Shown: positions 8,381-17,337 of the stretch, in pieces
Numbering within the stretch: the first letter of the stretch is position 1
How the letters are laid out: each line of letters opens with the position of its first letter
Assembly (NCBI RefSeq): GCF_019331695.1
Contig: NZ_JAHBBI010000010.1
Span: 1-64,000 of the forward strand
DNA: 64,000 bases
Reading direction: 5' to 3'
Source of the DNA: Bifidobacterium pluvialisilvae
GTDB lineage: Bacteria > Actinomycetota > Actinomycetes > Actinomycetales > Bifidobacteriaceae
The notes under the pieces: generated by a model
What the model saw: the letters and a program-made list of their open reading frames with translations, nothing else
Told to the model about the DNA's origin: nothing
Database searches by the model: none
Translations under genes and position numbers: made by a program

Positions 8381-9565
8381 ATGCAAGACAACAATGACCG
8401 CGGCGAAGAGCTGCGCGCCATCCGTGAGGCCCTGGGGGAGGGCAAGAACCCGCTGAACATGCAAGGCATCCCACGCTGGGAGGACCAGGTCGGCATCGAC
8501 CGCATCGTCAACCGCCGCGTCATGGAGCTCGACCCGCTGCCCACGCCGGCCGAAGTGCTCGCCGACCTGCCGCTCGACGGCGCCGCCCGCGACCTCGTCG
8601 CCACATCACGCGACGAAGTACGCGCCTGTCTGTACGGCCAGGACGACCGACTGCTCGTGCTCGTCGGCCCCTGCTCCGTACACGACCCCAAGGCCGCACT
8701 CGACTACGCGCACCGGCTCGCCGCACTCAAGGACGAACTCGACGGCGAACTCATGATCGTCATGCGCGTGTACTTCGAAAAACCGCGCACCACCGTAGGC
8801 TGGAAAGGCCTCATCAACGACCCCGACGTCGACGGCAGCCACAACATCCACAAAGGCCTGCTGCTCGCCCGCCGCGTCCTCCTCGACGTACTCGACGCCG
8901 GACTGCCCGCCGCCACCGAATTCCTCGAACCCACGTCGCCGCAGTTCATCGCCGACGCCGTCACCTGGGGCGCGATCGGCGCGCGCAACACCGAAAGCCA
9001 GATCCACCGCCAGCTCGCCAGCGGACTGTCCATGCCCGTCGGCTTCAAGAACGCCACCGACGGCTCCGTCAAAGCCGCCATCAACGGCTGCTACGCCGCC
9101 GCCCAGCAGCACACGTTCTTCGGCATCGACCACGAAGGACGCGCCGCCGCCGTCGAAACGCTCGGCAACCCCGACTGCCACGTGGTGCTGCGCGGCTCCA
9201 GCCACGGTCCGAACTACGACCCCGAATCCGTCGCCGCCGCCATGGCCGCGGTCCGCGACGAAATGCCCGCCGACTCGGCCGCCGCGCACGGGCTCGTCAT
9301 CGACGCCTCGCACGGCAACTCCGGCAAGGACGAACACCGCCAGGCCGAAGTCGTGCGCAACATCGCCGCCCGCATCGCCGCAGGAGAACAGGGCATCACC
9401 GGCATCATGATGGAAAGCTTCATCGAAGGCGGCAACCAGCCCGCCGCGCCATTGCCCCAGCTCGTCTACGGCAAGTCCATCACCGACAAATGCATCGCAT
9501 GGCCCGAAACCGAGAAGCTGCTGCGCGAGCTCGCCCAGGCGGTGGGCGAACGCCGATGGAGCTGA
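8381..9565 (+). CDS. 3-deoxy-7-phosphoheptulonate (DAHP) synthase, class I, copy 2
   Basis: This is a 394-residue paralogue of the enzyme at 3355-4488. It has the same signatures: VGPCSVHDPKAA, MRVYFEKPRTTVGWKG, GARNTESQIHRQLASGLSMP, LRGSSHGPNYD and MMESFIEGG. Its N-terminus is about 17 residues longer and unrelated to that of copy 1, the region where allosteric differences are expected. The ATG at 8381 follows GAGGAGA, and a TACAAT -10-like box lies at 8338-8343. It appears monocistronic, and the region downstream is full of palindromes. I cannot tell which copy responds to Phe, Tyr or Trp. Confidence 0.95.
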   Translation: MQDNNDRGEELRAIREALGEGKNPLNMQGIPRWEDQVGIDRIVNRRVMELDPLPTPAEVLADLPLDGAARDLVATSRDEVRACLYGQDDRLLVLVGPCSVHDPKAALDYAHRLAALKDELDGELMIVMRVYFEKPRTTVGWKGLINDPDVDGSHNIHKGLLLARRVLLDVLDAGLPAATEFLEPTSPQFIADAVTWGAIGARNTESQIHRQLASGLSMPVGFKNATDGSVKAAINGCYAAAQQHTFFGIDHEGRAAAVETLGNPDCHVVLRGSSHGPNYDPESVAAAMAAVRDEMPADSAAAHGLVIDASHGNSGKDEHRQAEVVRNIAARIAAGEQGITGIMMESFIEGGNQPAAPLPQLVYGKSITDKCIAWPETEKLLRELAQAVGERRWS

Positions 9566-9595
9566 CGCCGCTGCGTAACACGCGGAAGGGCGGTC

Positions 9596-9673
9596 GGGAG
9601 ACGTATGCATTTCGCGATACGCTCCGGGCCGCTCAGGCCAAGTCTTTACGATCGCGAAACGCATACGTCTCCC
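9596..9673. repeat. Long inverted repeat, 23-bp arms
   Basis: Arms 9596-9618 and 9651-9673 (GGGAGACGTATGC... and its complement) match with one mismatch around a 32-base loop. It lies 30 bases after DAHP synthase 2. It could act as its terminator or be a mobile palindromic unit. There is no U-run. Confidence 0.7.
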
Positions 9674-9723
9674 TCCCTCAGGTCCGCTACTGTGCTTGCG
9701 GCTAGAAGGGCTGAGCCGTTACG

Positions 9724-9746
9724 CGGACAGTCCTGTGGACTGTCCG
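9724..9746. repeat. Palindrome CGGACAGTCC-TGT-GGACTGTCCG
   Basis: The 10-bp arms are exact. They share the ACAGTCC/GGACTGT core with 1533-1561. The palindrome is nested in a weaker outer pairing (GGCTGAGCC with GGCTCAG), and a third GC-only pairing (GCGCGC with GCGCGC) follows at about 9757-9779. Confidence 0.65.
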
Positions 9747-9817
9747 TAGGCTCAGGGCGCGCGATTGCATCGAGCGCGCCGTTGGGAAATACGTCTCTCG
9801 TAAGCCGTGCGTTTTCT

Positions 9818-10025
9818 GTCATCCTGAGCGGAGCCGCTTGCGGCGGAGTCGAAGGATCTTGAATCGGCTAGGGGTGCAAGATCCTTCGACTCCGGGCTAC
9901 GCCCTCCGCTCAGGATGACAAGGAGAGGACGCATACGCCCTCCGCTCAGGATGACAAGGAGAGGACGCATACTGCTTCGCTCAGGATGACAAGGAGAGGC
10001 CGCAAGCGGCTTCGCTCAGGATGAC
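9818..10025. repeat. Repeat locus D: palindromic element with 35-36-bp tandem tail
   Basis: The core runs from GTCATCC at 9818 to GATGAC at 9919. Three units follow at 9920-9955 (36 bp), 9956-9990 (35 bp) and 9991-10025 (35 bp), with the filler AAGGAGAGG(A/C)CGCA. Together with the two palindromes above it fills the 9566-10195 gap, leaving about 170 bases as the promoter region of the next gene. Confidence 0.85.
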
Positions 10026-10195
10026 AGAGGGTATGGCGGCTCCGCTTGCGGCGGTAGTGGGTTGGTAGGTGTCGGACCGTCCCGTCCTCACCGTTTCCCG
10101 TCCTCTCCCGCGACTTGAAGCCGGCCTGGTGCAAGACCCACTAAGCTGTATCGGGGAAAGTCATTACGCAGATTACGTACCGTAAAGGAGCATTC

Positions 10196-10891
10196 ATGAC
10201 CAGGACCATCGCCGTCATCGGAGCAATGGACGAAGAGGTCGCCCTCATCGCGCAGTCACTGCACGACACCGCCACCACGCACGCCGCCGGTCTTGACGTC
10301 GTCTCCGGCACCTATGCCACGAAGTCCGGCGAAACGCTGCACGTCGTCGCCACGGTGGCCGGCATGGGCACGGTGAACGCGGCCGCCACCACGCAGCATC
10401 TCATCGACGTCCACCGGCCCGAAGCCGTCATCTTCTCCGGTATCGCCGGCAATCTCAACAAGCATCTGCACATCAACGACGTCGTGCTCGGCGGCACGCT
10501 GCGCTACCTCGACTCCGACATGCGCCTCATCGCCCAGTCCGCGCCGAAGACCGAGGAATTCCATTCCGACCCGAAGCTCATCGAACTTGCCGACGAGGCG
10601 TTGGACGACATGGGCATCACCCACATCACCGGCATCATCGCCACCGGCAACTACTTCGTCGAAGGCGATGAGAACGTCAACAGGGTGATCGTGGCCACCG
10701 GCGCCGATGCCGTGGAGATGGAGGGCGCCGCCGTCGTGCACGTCGCCTCGCGCAACGGCGTGCCCGCACTGGTCATCCGCGCGCTGAGCGACAACGCCGA
10801 CACCGAATACGAGACGTTCAAGGAATTCGACATCAGCGAATACGCCGACACCGCCGCCAAGCTCGTCCTCAACATCCTCGGCAGGATGTGA
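10196..10891 (+). CDS. mtnN: 5'-methylthioadenosine / S-adenosylhomocysteine nucleosidase
   Basis: This cytosolic enzyme cleaves adenine from MTA and SAH, recycling products of methylation and polyamine chemistry and supplying S-ribosylhomocysteine. The 231 residues match the family length. Catalytic and binding residues are visible: Glu14 in GAMDEEV, GIAGNL, Glu176 in VEMEGAAV and Asp199 in RALSDNAD, equivalent to E12, E174 and D197 of the E. coli enzyme. The ATG at 10196 has AAAGGAG upstream. It is a single-gene unit closed by a textbook terminator. Confidence 0.96.
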   Translation: MTRTIAVIGAMDEEVALIAQSLHDTATTHAAGLDVVSGTYATKSGETLHVVATVAGMGTVNAAATTQHLIDVHRPEAVIFSGIAGNLNKHLHINDVVLGGTLRYLDSDMRLIAQSAPKTEEFHSDPKLIELADEALDDMGITHITGIIATGNYFVEGDENVNRVIVATGADAVEMEGAAVVHVASRNGVPALVIRALSDNADTEYETFKEFDISEYADTAAKLVLNILGRM

Positions 10892-10936
10892 CGGCCGCAC
10901 AGGCCTGAACGATAGCGATACTTAGCGCGAATACGA

Positions 10937-10984
10937 CGAGGGTTCCGGAACCGACTTCCATCGGCTCCGGAACCCTCGTTTTTT
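10937..10984 (+). terminator. Intrinsic terminator of mtnN
   Basis: An 18-base arm, CGAGGGTTCCGGAACCGA (10937-10954), pairs with 10961-10978 with one mismatch and is followed by TTTTTT at 10979-10984. Confidence 0.9.
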
Positions 10985-11042
10985 GATTATGCGGTCATCG
11001 GAACGCGGTCATGGCAGACCACGCAATCCGATGACCGGCAGA

Positions 11043-14000
11043 TCAGGCGCGGCGGCGACGGATGACCATCGTCACGCCGGCAGCGGCGGCGACGATCACC
11101 ACGAGCGCGATGCCCGTGATGGCGACGCCGGTCTTGCCGAGCTGGCCCGCGGTCTTCACGCCGTTGGTGTTGCCGGCCGGGGCGGTTCCCTTGGCCGCGA
11201 CGGTGATGACGCGCTTGGCGGTGGCGGTGTTGCCGGCCTTGTCGGACACCGTGTAGGTCAGCGTGTATTCGCCGGCCTTGGCGGTGTTGACGGAGCCGCT
11301 GACCTTGATGTCCGCGGTCACGTCGCCGTCCTTGTCATCCTTGGCGGTCACGCCGGCCAGAGCGTCGAACTTCGAGTTCAGCGCCACGGTGGCGTCCTGC
11401 ACGCCGGAGAACACGGGAGCGGTGGTGTCGGGGGTGGCCACGACCACGCTGGCCTCGGCCTGGCCGGGTTCGACCTTCTCCACGGTCTTCTTGTCGCTGC
11501 TCAGCGTGACCTTGGCGCTGTAGGCGGCGGCGAGGTTGATGCGTGCCCAGCCCTTGCTGCTGGCGTCGAGCGGGTAGCCGGAGTCGCCTTCGGTCGCGGC
11601 GAGCACGGCCTTCTTCTGGTCGGTGGTCAGGTTCTTGAACGCGGCCACGTTGTCGAGCATGCTTACTGCGGCATCCGGGACCACGGCGGCCTGATCGGTC
11701 TTGCCGGTGGTCTGGAAGCCGTAGGTCATGCGGGCCTTGTAGGCGGCGATGGCCGACTTGCGATCGGTCACGGCGTTCTTCACCACGTCGTCGGTGAAGT
11801 CGTTCTTGTAGCCGTCGGTGCTGTTGGCCTTGGTGTTGTCGATGCAGGACTCCAGCGTGTCGCCATGCTTGTCGGCCTTGCACTGGGCGGTGAGGTAGTT
11901 CACCAGCTCGGTACGGGCGGCGGCGGCTTCGGCCTTGGCCTTGGCGTCGCTGCTGACCGCGGTGGCCACGCCGTACTGGCCGGCGATGTGGCCGCCGAGG
12001 ATGTCGAGCGGGTAGTGAACGCCGAGCACGATGCGGTTGTTGCCGGCTTCGGAGACGCGGGTCATGATCTCAGGACCGAGCTCAGGCAGGATGTAGGCGA
12101 GGCCTGCACCCTGGGTGAACGCGAAGGTGGTGTGGCCGGACGGGAACGAGCCGCTGTTGTACAGGCTCGTGTACTCGTTGTCGGGCGTCTCACCGTCGCC
12201 CCAGTCGAAGGTCTCGTAGCCGGGAACCTTCTTGATGCGGTTCTGCAGGGTGTCGTCGATGTTCAGGGTCTTGCCCTGGAAGTTCACGCGGTCGATGTAC
12301 GGACGCGGGTGCTGGTAGTAGGCCTTGGCGGTACCGGTGCTCGCCGACTTGTCCATCGTGGCGAGGAACGCCTTGGTCTGCGGCAGCTTGCCGTTGTCCA
12401 TGGCGGTCTTGTAGTACTGGCCGAGCACCGGACCAAGTGCGTCGTACAGCGTGTTGGTGGAGTTCATCTGGGCGTCGGACAGGGCGCGCTGGTCCTGGGC
12501 GGTCTTGCCGTCGGCGCCGAACGCCTTGTTGTTGATGGAGGCGGTCAGATCGTCATCGTGCTTGGTCGTGGCCTTGGCTACGTCGGTGTTCTTCACGCCG
12601 TTGGCGTTGTAGAAGTCGAAGTACGTGTTGTAGTCGGTCAGCAGGTTGGTGATGGCGTCGGCCTTGGGCTGGGTCGGCACGCTCGGCTTGGCGGCTTCGA
12701 TTTCCACCTCGTCGCGGTGGTGGCCGAAGGAGATGCCGGTAATCTTGCGGGTGGCGGCGTCGGCCTTGTCGAAGGTCACGCGGGCTGTGTAGATGGCGGC
12801 GAGGTTGATGCGGCCCCAGCCGTTGCTGTCGGCGTCAAGCGGGTATCCGGACTTGATTTCGCTGGCGGCGATCACCTGACGCAGTTCGTCGGTGCTGAGC
12901 TTGAGCTTGCCGTTGGCCGGGTCGTCGGTGTTGAAGTAGTCGACGTTGGCGAGCAGGTTCTCGGCGCCTTCCGGCACAACCGGGCGCTTGGTGGTGTCAC
13001 CGGTCTGCTCGAAGCCGTAGGTCATGCGGGCGGTGTAGGCGGCGAGGGTGGAGTCCTCGTCGGTGACGGGCTTGGTGACCACGTCATCGGTGAAGGAGTT
13101 GGTATAGCCGCCGTACTGCTTCTTGCTGGACTGGCCGTTGGCGTTGGTGGCGTTGATGCAGTCGTGCAGGTTCACGTCCTTGGTCAGGCCGTCGGCCTTG
13201 CAGTCGGCGCCGAGCACGGACTGCAGCTCGGCACGCACAGCCTTGGCCTCCTGTGCGGTGGCGGGATCGCTCAGCGCGGTGGCCACGCCATAGGCGCCGG
13301 CGATGTGACCACCCATGATGTCAAGCGGGTAGTGGACGCCGAGCACGATGCGGTTGTTACCGGCCTCGGAGACTCGCGTCATGATCTGCGCGCCCAGTTC
13401 GGGCATCACGGCCGCGAGCGCCGTGCCCTTGGAGAACGCGAAGGTGGTGTGTCCGGACGGGAAGGAGCCGGAGTCGGCGAGGCTGGCGTATTCGCCCTGG
13501 TTCTCGTACGCCTGCACCTTCTGGATGTTCAGCGTGTCCTTGAGTCCCTTGAGGTCGAGCTCCTGACCCTTGTAGTTGGCGCGGTCGATGTACGGACGCG
13601 GGTGGGCATACGTGCTCTTGGCGTTGCTGGTGCTCACGCCCATCGACTTGAGGTAGGCGGTGGTCTTCGGCAGCTTGCCGGCGTTCATGTCGGCCTTGAA
13701 ATAGGCGCCGATCGTCGGGCCGAACGCCTCGTAGAGCGTGTCGGTCGTGTCCATCTGCGCGTCGGAGTAGGCGCGGGCCTGCTGGTCGTTGGTGCCGGCC
13801 TTGGTGTCGGCGGCGGCCTTGTTGTTGATTTCCTCGGTCAGGGCGTCATCGTGGGCGAGCACCTTCTCGCCGGCGTCGCTTGCCACGCCCTTGTTCGGGG
13901 TCCAGTAGGTGTTGAAGTCGCCGAGCATGGTGGTCAGGGCCTTGCCTTGGTCACCGGCCGGGTTCTGGGCCACGTCGTACTGGATGAAGCTCTGCTCGTT

Positions 14001-14126
14001 GGATGCGGCATCGCCGGTGGCTTCGGCCGCGTTCGCCGTCGTGGCGAGCGGGGCGAACATGGCCACGGCGACAAGGCCCGTGAGGGCCCCCTTGACCACC
14101 GTGGTCGGGAAAGCAGTATGTGTCAT
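11043..14126 (-). CDS. Secreted, cell-wall-anchored protein with two PAP2 phosphatase domains
   Basis: The protein is 1027 residues long. A signal peptide (about residues 1-34, ending TTANAAEA) is followed by two tandem copies of a class A acid phosphatase (PAP2) unit of about 440 residues. Each copy carries HPRPYIDR, SGSFPSGHTTFAF (PSGH near residues 224 and 662) and RIVLGVHYPLDI, matching the family motifs for phosphate binding and the catalytic His pair. A DUF5011-like Ig fold follows (DTTAPVFSG, near 898-980). The C-terminus is a sortase-type tail: LGKTG at 996-1000, a hydrophobic helix and RRRRA. LGKTG lacks the usual proline. I chose the ATG at 14126 because GGGAG lies 4 bases upstream. 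It is probably a surface phosphatase; the substrate is unknown. Confidence 0.85.
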   Translation of the reverse strand: MTHTAFPTTVVKGALTGLVAVAMFAPLATTANAAEATGDAASNEQSFIQYDVAQNPAGDQGKALTTMLGDFNTYWTPNKGVASDAGEKVLAHDDALTEEINNKAAADTKAGTNDQQARAYSDAQMDTTDTLYEAFGPTIGAYFKADMNAGKLPKTTAYLKSMGVSTSNAKSTYAHPRPYIDRANYKGQELDLKGLKDTLNIQKVQAYENQGEYASLADSGSFPSGHTTFAFSKGTALAAVMPELGAQIMTRVSEAGNNRIVLGVHYPLDIMGGHIAGAYGVATALSDPATAQEAKAVRAELQSVLGADCKADGLTKDVNLHDCINATNANGQSSKKQYGGYTNSFTDDVVTKPVTDEDSTLAAYTARMTYGFEQTGDTTKRPVVPEGAENLLANVDYFNTDDPANGKLKLSTDELRQVIAASEIKSGYPLDADSNGWGRINLAAIYTARVTFDKADAATRKITGISFGHHRDEVEIEAAKPSVPTQPKADAITNLLTDYNTYFDFYNANGVKNTDVAKATTKHDDDLTASINNKAFGADGKTAQDQRALSDAQMNSTNTLYDALGPVLGQYYKTAMDNGKLPQTKAFLATMDKSASTGTAKAYYQHPRPYIDRVNFQGKTLNIDDTLQNRIKKVPGYETFDWGDGETPDNEYTSLYNSGSFPSGHTTFAFTQGAGLAYILPELGPEIMTRVSEAGNNRIVLGVHYPLDILGGHIAGQYGVATAVSSDAKAKAEAAAARTELVNYLTAQCKADKHGDTLESCIDNTKANSTDGYKNDFTDDVVKNAVTDRKSAIAAYKARMTYGFQTTGKTDQAAVVPDAAVSMLDNVAAFKNLTTDQKKAVLAATEGDSGYPLDASSKGWARINLAAAYSAKVTLSSDKKTVEKVEPGQAEASVVVATPDTTAPVFSGVQDATVALNSKFDALAGVTAKDDKDGDVTADIKVSGSVNTAKAGEYTLTYTVSDKAGNTATAKRVITVAAKGTAPAGNTNGVKTAGQLGKTGVAITGIALVVIVAAAAGVTMVIRRRRA

Positions 14127-14344
14127 GATTCTCCCAATCCTCATATGGAAAAATGCCGACGACTCCGTTCGGGTGGCGTCATCGACATTACTGCGATTCC
14201 AGTGTGCGCCACGATGATTCGGGCCGTACGCCGGGGGAGGGAGAAATCAACGCCGGGCAATCCGGCGTTCACCATAATTCAACCGTTGTTCATCTACGTC
14301 GGCATTCGCATCGGCGTCCATCGTCGAAACGGTTCATGCGTCGT

Positions 14345-14383
14345 CGGCACCGTCGACGACGTCATTGTCCGTCGACGGTGCCG
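14345..14383 (-). terminator. Hairpin after the LacI gene
   Basis: A perfect 14-bp stem (CGGCACCGTCGACG at 14345-14358 with 14370-14383) lies 43 bases beyond the LacI stop. The rest of 14127-14425 is the upstream region of the phosphatase gene, in which I see no clear promoter. Confidence 0.6.
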
Positions 14384-14425
14384 TAACGATGACGGCATTA
14401 CCACGCCACCGACGCGACGACGTCG

Positions 14426-15592
14426 TCACAGCGTGAACGTATGGATGTCGTTGCTGGCGGGGCCGGTGCTCGACCTCGGGATGAACGTGGACCTGAGGAA
14501 CTTCGTGGACGTGGCACTCGCCTCCGGGCGCGTGTGCCGCAGTTGGGCGATGATGTCGTCCACGGCGAGCTCGGCCGGCTCCTTGCGGGGCAGGCGCACG
14601 GTGGACAGCGCCGGCGTGACCAGCGAGCTGACGGGTGTGTCGTCCACGCCGATCACCGAAATCTCCTCGGGGATGCGGATGCCGCGCGCCTGCAGCGCCT
14701 TGATGAACCCGATGGCGAGGATGTCGTTGTAGGCGATCACCGCCGTGGTCGGGTTGCGCATGAACTCCTCGCTGTAGCGGTAGCCGCCGCTGTACGACGG
14801 CGCCTCGGACGCCACGCGGCGCAGGCGGATCCCGTGCTGCGAGCACAGTTCCGAGAGCGTGCGCCAGCGCCGGCCGTCCTGCCACGAGGCCTCCGGCCCG
14901 GAAAGGTACGTGATCTCGTCATGGCCGAGCTGTATGAGATGCTCCACCGCCTCCGCAAGCCCCTGCCGGGCGTCGGGGATGATGGACTGCACGCCGCGGA
15001 TGGGCCGGTTCAACGCGATCAGCGGCTTGATCTCGGCGAGCTTCCTGACCGTGGCGTCGGACGATCTTGACGAGGTGAGGATCAGGCCGTCCACGTGGTT
15101 CATGGCCAGGTTGAGGGCCTTGCGTTCGATGAGGTTCGTCTCCTCGAAATCGATGACCAGCAGTCCGAACCCCTTGCGCAGGCATTCGTGCTGGGCGCTT
15201 TTCACATAGTCGGCGAAGATGGGGTTGCCGAGGTCGGCCACCGTGATGGCGATGAGCCCGTTGAGATGCTCCGAATCGGTCATGTTCAGCGACGTGACCG
15301 CCTTGACGCGGTATCCCAGCCGGTCGGCGGCCTCGCGGATGCGTTTCGCCGTCTCGGCGCTCACCCTGCCGGGGCGTGCGAAGGCGCGGGAGACCGTGGA
15401 GGGTGAGACGCCGACGAGGCGTGCCACGTCACGTATCGTCACGGGTTTCCTGGCGTTCGACGGGGCGTCGTCGGTCGAAGTCGTCGTGCTTGATGCCGTC
15501 GTGCTTGATGTCGTCGTATTCGATGTGGCGTCCGTCGTCGTTGACCGTAGGTCGTCGTTCACGTCCTCATTGGCGTTTTCAGATGAAGTCAT
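14426..15592 (-). CDS. LacI-family transcriptional regulator (LacI-1), probable uronate regulator
   Basis: The 388-residue repressor starts with an unusual leader of about 45 residues rich in Ser, Thr, Asp and Asn. The LacI helix-turn-helix follows (VTIRDVARLVGVSPSTVSRAF) and then a periplasmic-binding-protein-like sensor domain (GLIAITVADLGNP, YLSGPEASWQDGRRW, VIGVDDTP). It is transcribed divergently from uxaC across 162 bases, so it most likely controls the uxaC-uxuB-uxuA genes and itself. It is closely related to the LacI proteins at 35787 and 38652, sharing the SWQ-x-G sensor motif. GGGAG precedes the ATG. The effector is inferred, not shown. Confidence 0.88.
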   Translation of the reverse strand: MTSSENANEDVNDDLRSTTTDATSNTTTSSTTASSTTTSTDDAPSNARKPVTIRDVARLVGVSPSTVSRAFARPGRVSAETAKRIREAADRLGYRVKAVTSLNMTDSEHLNGLIAITVADLGNPIFADYVKSAQHECLRKGFGLLVIDFEETNLIERKALNLAMNHVDGLILTSSRSSDATVRKLAEIKPLIALNRPIRGVQSIIPDARQGLAEAVEHLIQLGHDEITYLSGPEASWQDGRRWRTLSELCSQHGIRLRRVASEAPSYSGGYRYSEEFMRNPTTAVIAYNDILAIGFIKALQARGIRIPEEISVIGVDDTPVSSLVTPALSTVRLPRKEPAELAVDDIIAQLRHTRPEASATSTKFLRSTFIPRSSTGPASNDIHTFTL

Positions 15593-15754
15593 GCATCGCT
15601 CCCGAAGTGTTTTCCTAATGGAATATTACCCTACCGTTTTCCCTCACGTCATGATGGTACGGCCGAGGCGTGCAAACGCTGGCAACTGGACGCCGGCCCG
15701 GTGCCGCAAACCCATAATCGAAAGTGGAAGACAACAAACAAAGGAGTTTCTAGC
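15593..15754. promoter_or_regulatory. LacI-1 / uxaC divergent control region
   Basis: This short region contains CGTTTTCC near 15630-15650, a near-palindrome GTGCAAACGCTGGCAAC near 15670, and CATAAT near 15711 as a plausible uxaC -10. GGAAAACG-type words recur upstream of other LacI-linked genes here. Operator positions are guesses. Confidence 0.3.
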
Positions 15755-17161
15755 ATGGTAAACGCAGATAGGTTGCTGCCTGCCGACCCGCACACCCGCG
15801 ACATCGCGCGTGAACTGTACGCCGAGGTCAAGGACCTTCCCATCATCTCCCCCCACGGCCACGTTCCGGTGGAATGGTTCCACGACAAGGACTACCACTT
15901 CGCCAACCCGACCGAACTGTTCATCACGCCCGACCATTACGTGACCCGCATCCTGCATTCGCAGGGCGTGCAGCTCAAGGACCTGGGCGTCGGCCAGAAG
16001 GACTTCACCGAGGAGCAGTCCAAGCACGCGTTCGAGCTGCTGGGCAAGTACTGGTACGCCTACGTCGGCACCCCGATGCAGTACTGGTTCGACGATGAGC
16101 TGTCGACCGTCTTCGGCATCGACAAGCCGTTCGGCCCCGACACCGCCGGCGAGATCTACGACGAGATCAACGACGACCTGAAGCAGCCGGAGTTCTCCAC
16201 CCGCGCCCTGGTGAAGAAGTTCAACATCGAGTTCATCTCCACCACCGACGACACCCTCGACGACCTGCACCTGCACGACGAGACCAACGCCGACCCCGAC
16301 TTCCCGGCCCGTCTGGCCCCGGCCTTCCGCCCCGACCTCTACCTCGAGCCCTACAAGACCGCCAACTGGGCGCATGAGGTCGAGAAGCTCGGCGAGGTCG
16401 CCGGCATCGACGCCACCACGTACGCGGGCTTCACCGAGGCCCTGCGCCGCCGCCGCCAGTACTTCAAGGCCCACGGCGCCGTGCTGTCCGACCACTCCCA
16501 CGCCGACGTGCGCACCGACCGCCTCTCCGACACCGAGGTCAACCGCCTGTTCAAGCAGGCCATGGCCGGCAACATCACCCCGGAGGAGGGCGACAAGCTG
16601 CGCCGCCACTTCTTCGCCGACCAGGTGGAGATGGCCCAGGAGGACGGTCTGGTCATGACCGTGCACCCGCACGTCCACCGCGACTACGACCCGCAGAACC
16701 TCGCCCAGTACGGCGTGAACATCGGCGCCGACATCCCGGCCAAGGCCGAGTACGCCGTCGACCTCAAGAGCCTGCTCAACAAGTACGGCAACAACCCGGA
16801 CTTCCACTTCGTGGCGTTCACCATGGACGAGACGGTCTACTCCCGCGAGCTCGGCCCGCTGGCCGGCTTCTACCCGAGCCTGTACGTCGGCGCCCCGTGG
16901 TGGTTCCTCGACTCCCCGGAGCCGATTCTGCGCTACTTCGACTACATCACCACCGCCGCCGGCTTCACCAAGCTCTCCGGCTTCATCGACGACACCCGCG
17001 CCCTGTGCTCGATCCCGACGCGTCACGACACCAACCGTCGTCTGACCGCCCGCTTCGTCTCCGGCCTGGTCGCCGATCACCGCCTGAGCATGGACGAGGG
17101 CAAGAAGGTCATGCGCGACTCCGTGCAGGCCGGCCCGCGCCACGTCTTCAAGCTTGACTGA
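15755..17161 (+). CDS. uxaC: Uronate isomerase
   Basis: The enzyme isomerises D-glucuronate to D-fructuronate (and galacturonate to tagaturonate), the entry step of the hexuronate pathway. The 468 residues match UxaC (about 470). The amidohydrolase-like HGH motif appears in ISPHGHVPVEWF. I chose the ATG at 15755 because AAAGGAG lies 10 bases upstream; upstream in-frame residues are not needed. It is followed by uxuB and uxuA on the same strand, with a terminator-like hairpin between each pair, so expression of the later genes may be graded or use internal promoters. Confidence 0.95.
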   Translation: MVNADRLLPADPHTRDIARELYAEVKDLPIISPHGHVPVEWFHDKDYHFANPTELFITPDHYVTRILHSQGVQLKDLGVGQKDFTEEQSKHAFELLGKYWYAYVGTPMQYWFDDELSTVFGIDKPFGPDTAGEIYDEINDDLKQPEFSTRALVKKFNIEFISTTDDTLDDLHLHDETNADPDFPARLAPAFRPDLYLEPYKTANWAHEVEKLGEVAGIDATTYAGFTEALRRRRQYFKAHGAVLSDHSHADVRTDRLSDTEVNRLFKQAMAGNITPEEGDKLRRHFFADQVEMAQEDGLVMTVHPHVHRDYDPQNLAQYGVNIGADIPAKAEYAVDLKSLLNKYGNNPDFHFVAFTMDETVYSRELGPLAGFYPSLYVGAPWWFLDSPEPILRYFDYITTAAGFTKLSGFIDDTRALCSIPTRHDTNRRLTARFVSGLVADHRLSMDEGKKVMRDSVQAGPRHVFKLD

Positions 17162-17173
17162 TTCCGCCCATCA

Positions 17174-17211
17174 CGCTGCCGTGGCCTCCTTACGGGGAGG
17201 TCGCGGCAGCG
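17174..17211 (+). terminator. Hairpin between uxaC and uxuB
   Basis: A 16-bp stem (17174-17189 with 17196-17211, two G-U pairs) has a 6-base loop and no U-run. An A/T-rich segment with TATTAT and TATAAA at 17266-17274 follows and may hold a uxuB promoter. Confidence 0.55.
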
Positions 17212-17337
17212 TCGCCGGCGTTGGCCAAGGCAAATATTGGCACGGCCTACGTCGGGAATATCCCATATTATAAACTGATTATAACGGTGGTCGCCAATGA
17301 AGGCGGACGCCGATATCGACAGGAAGGAACGTTTTCC

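Noticed and set aside
10983-14732. Very long plus-strand frame (1249 codons) opposite the PAP2 gene
   Set aside because: It is an antisense shadow caused by GC-rich third positions in the real minus-strand gene, with a Gly/Val/His-rich composition and no domain.
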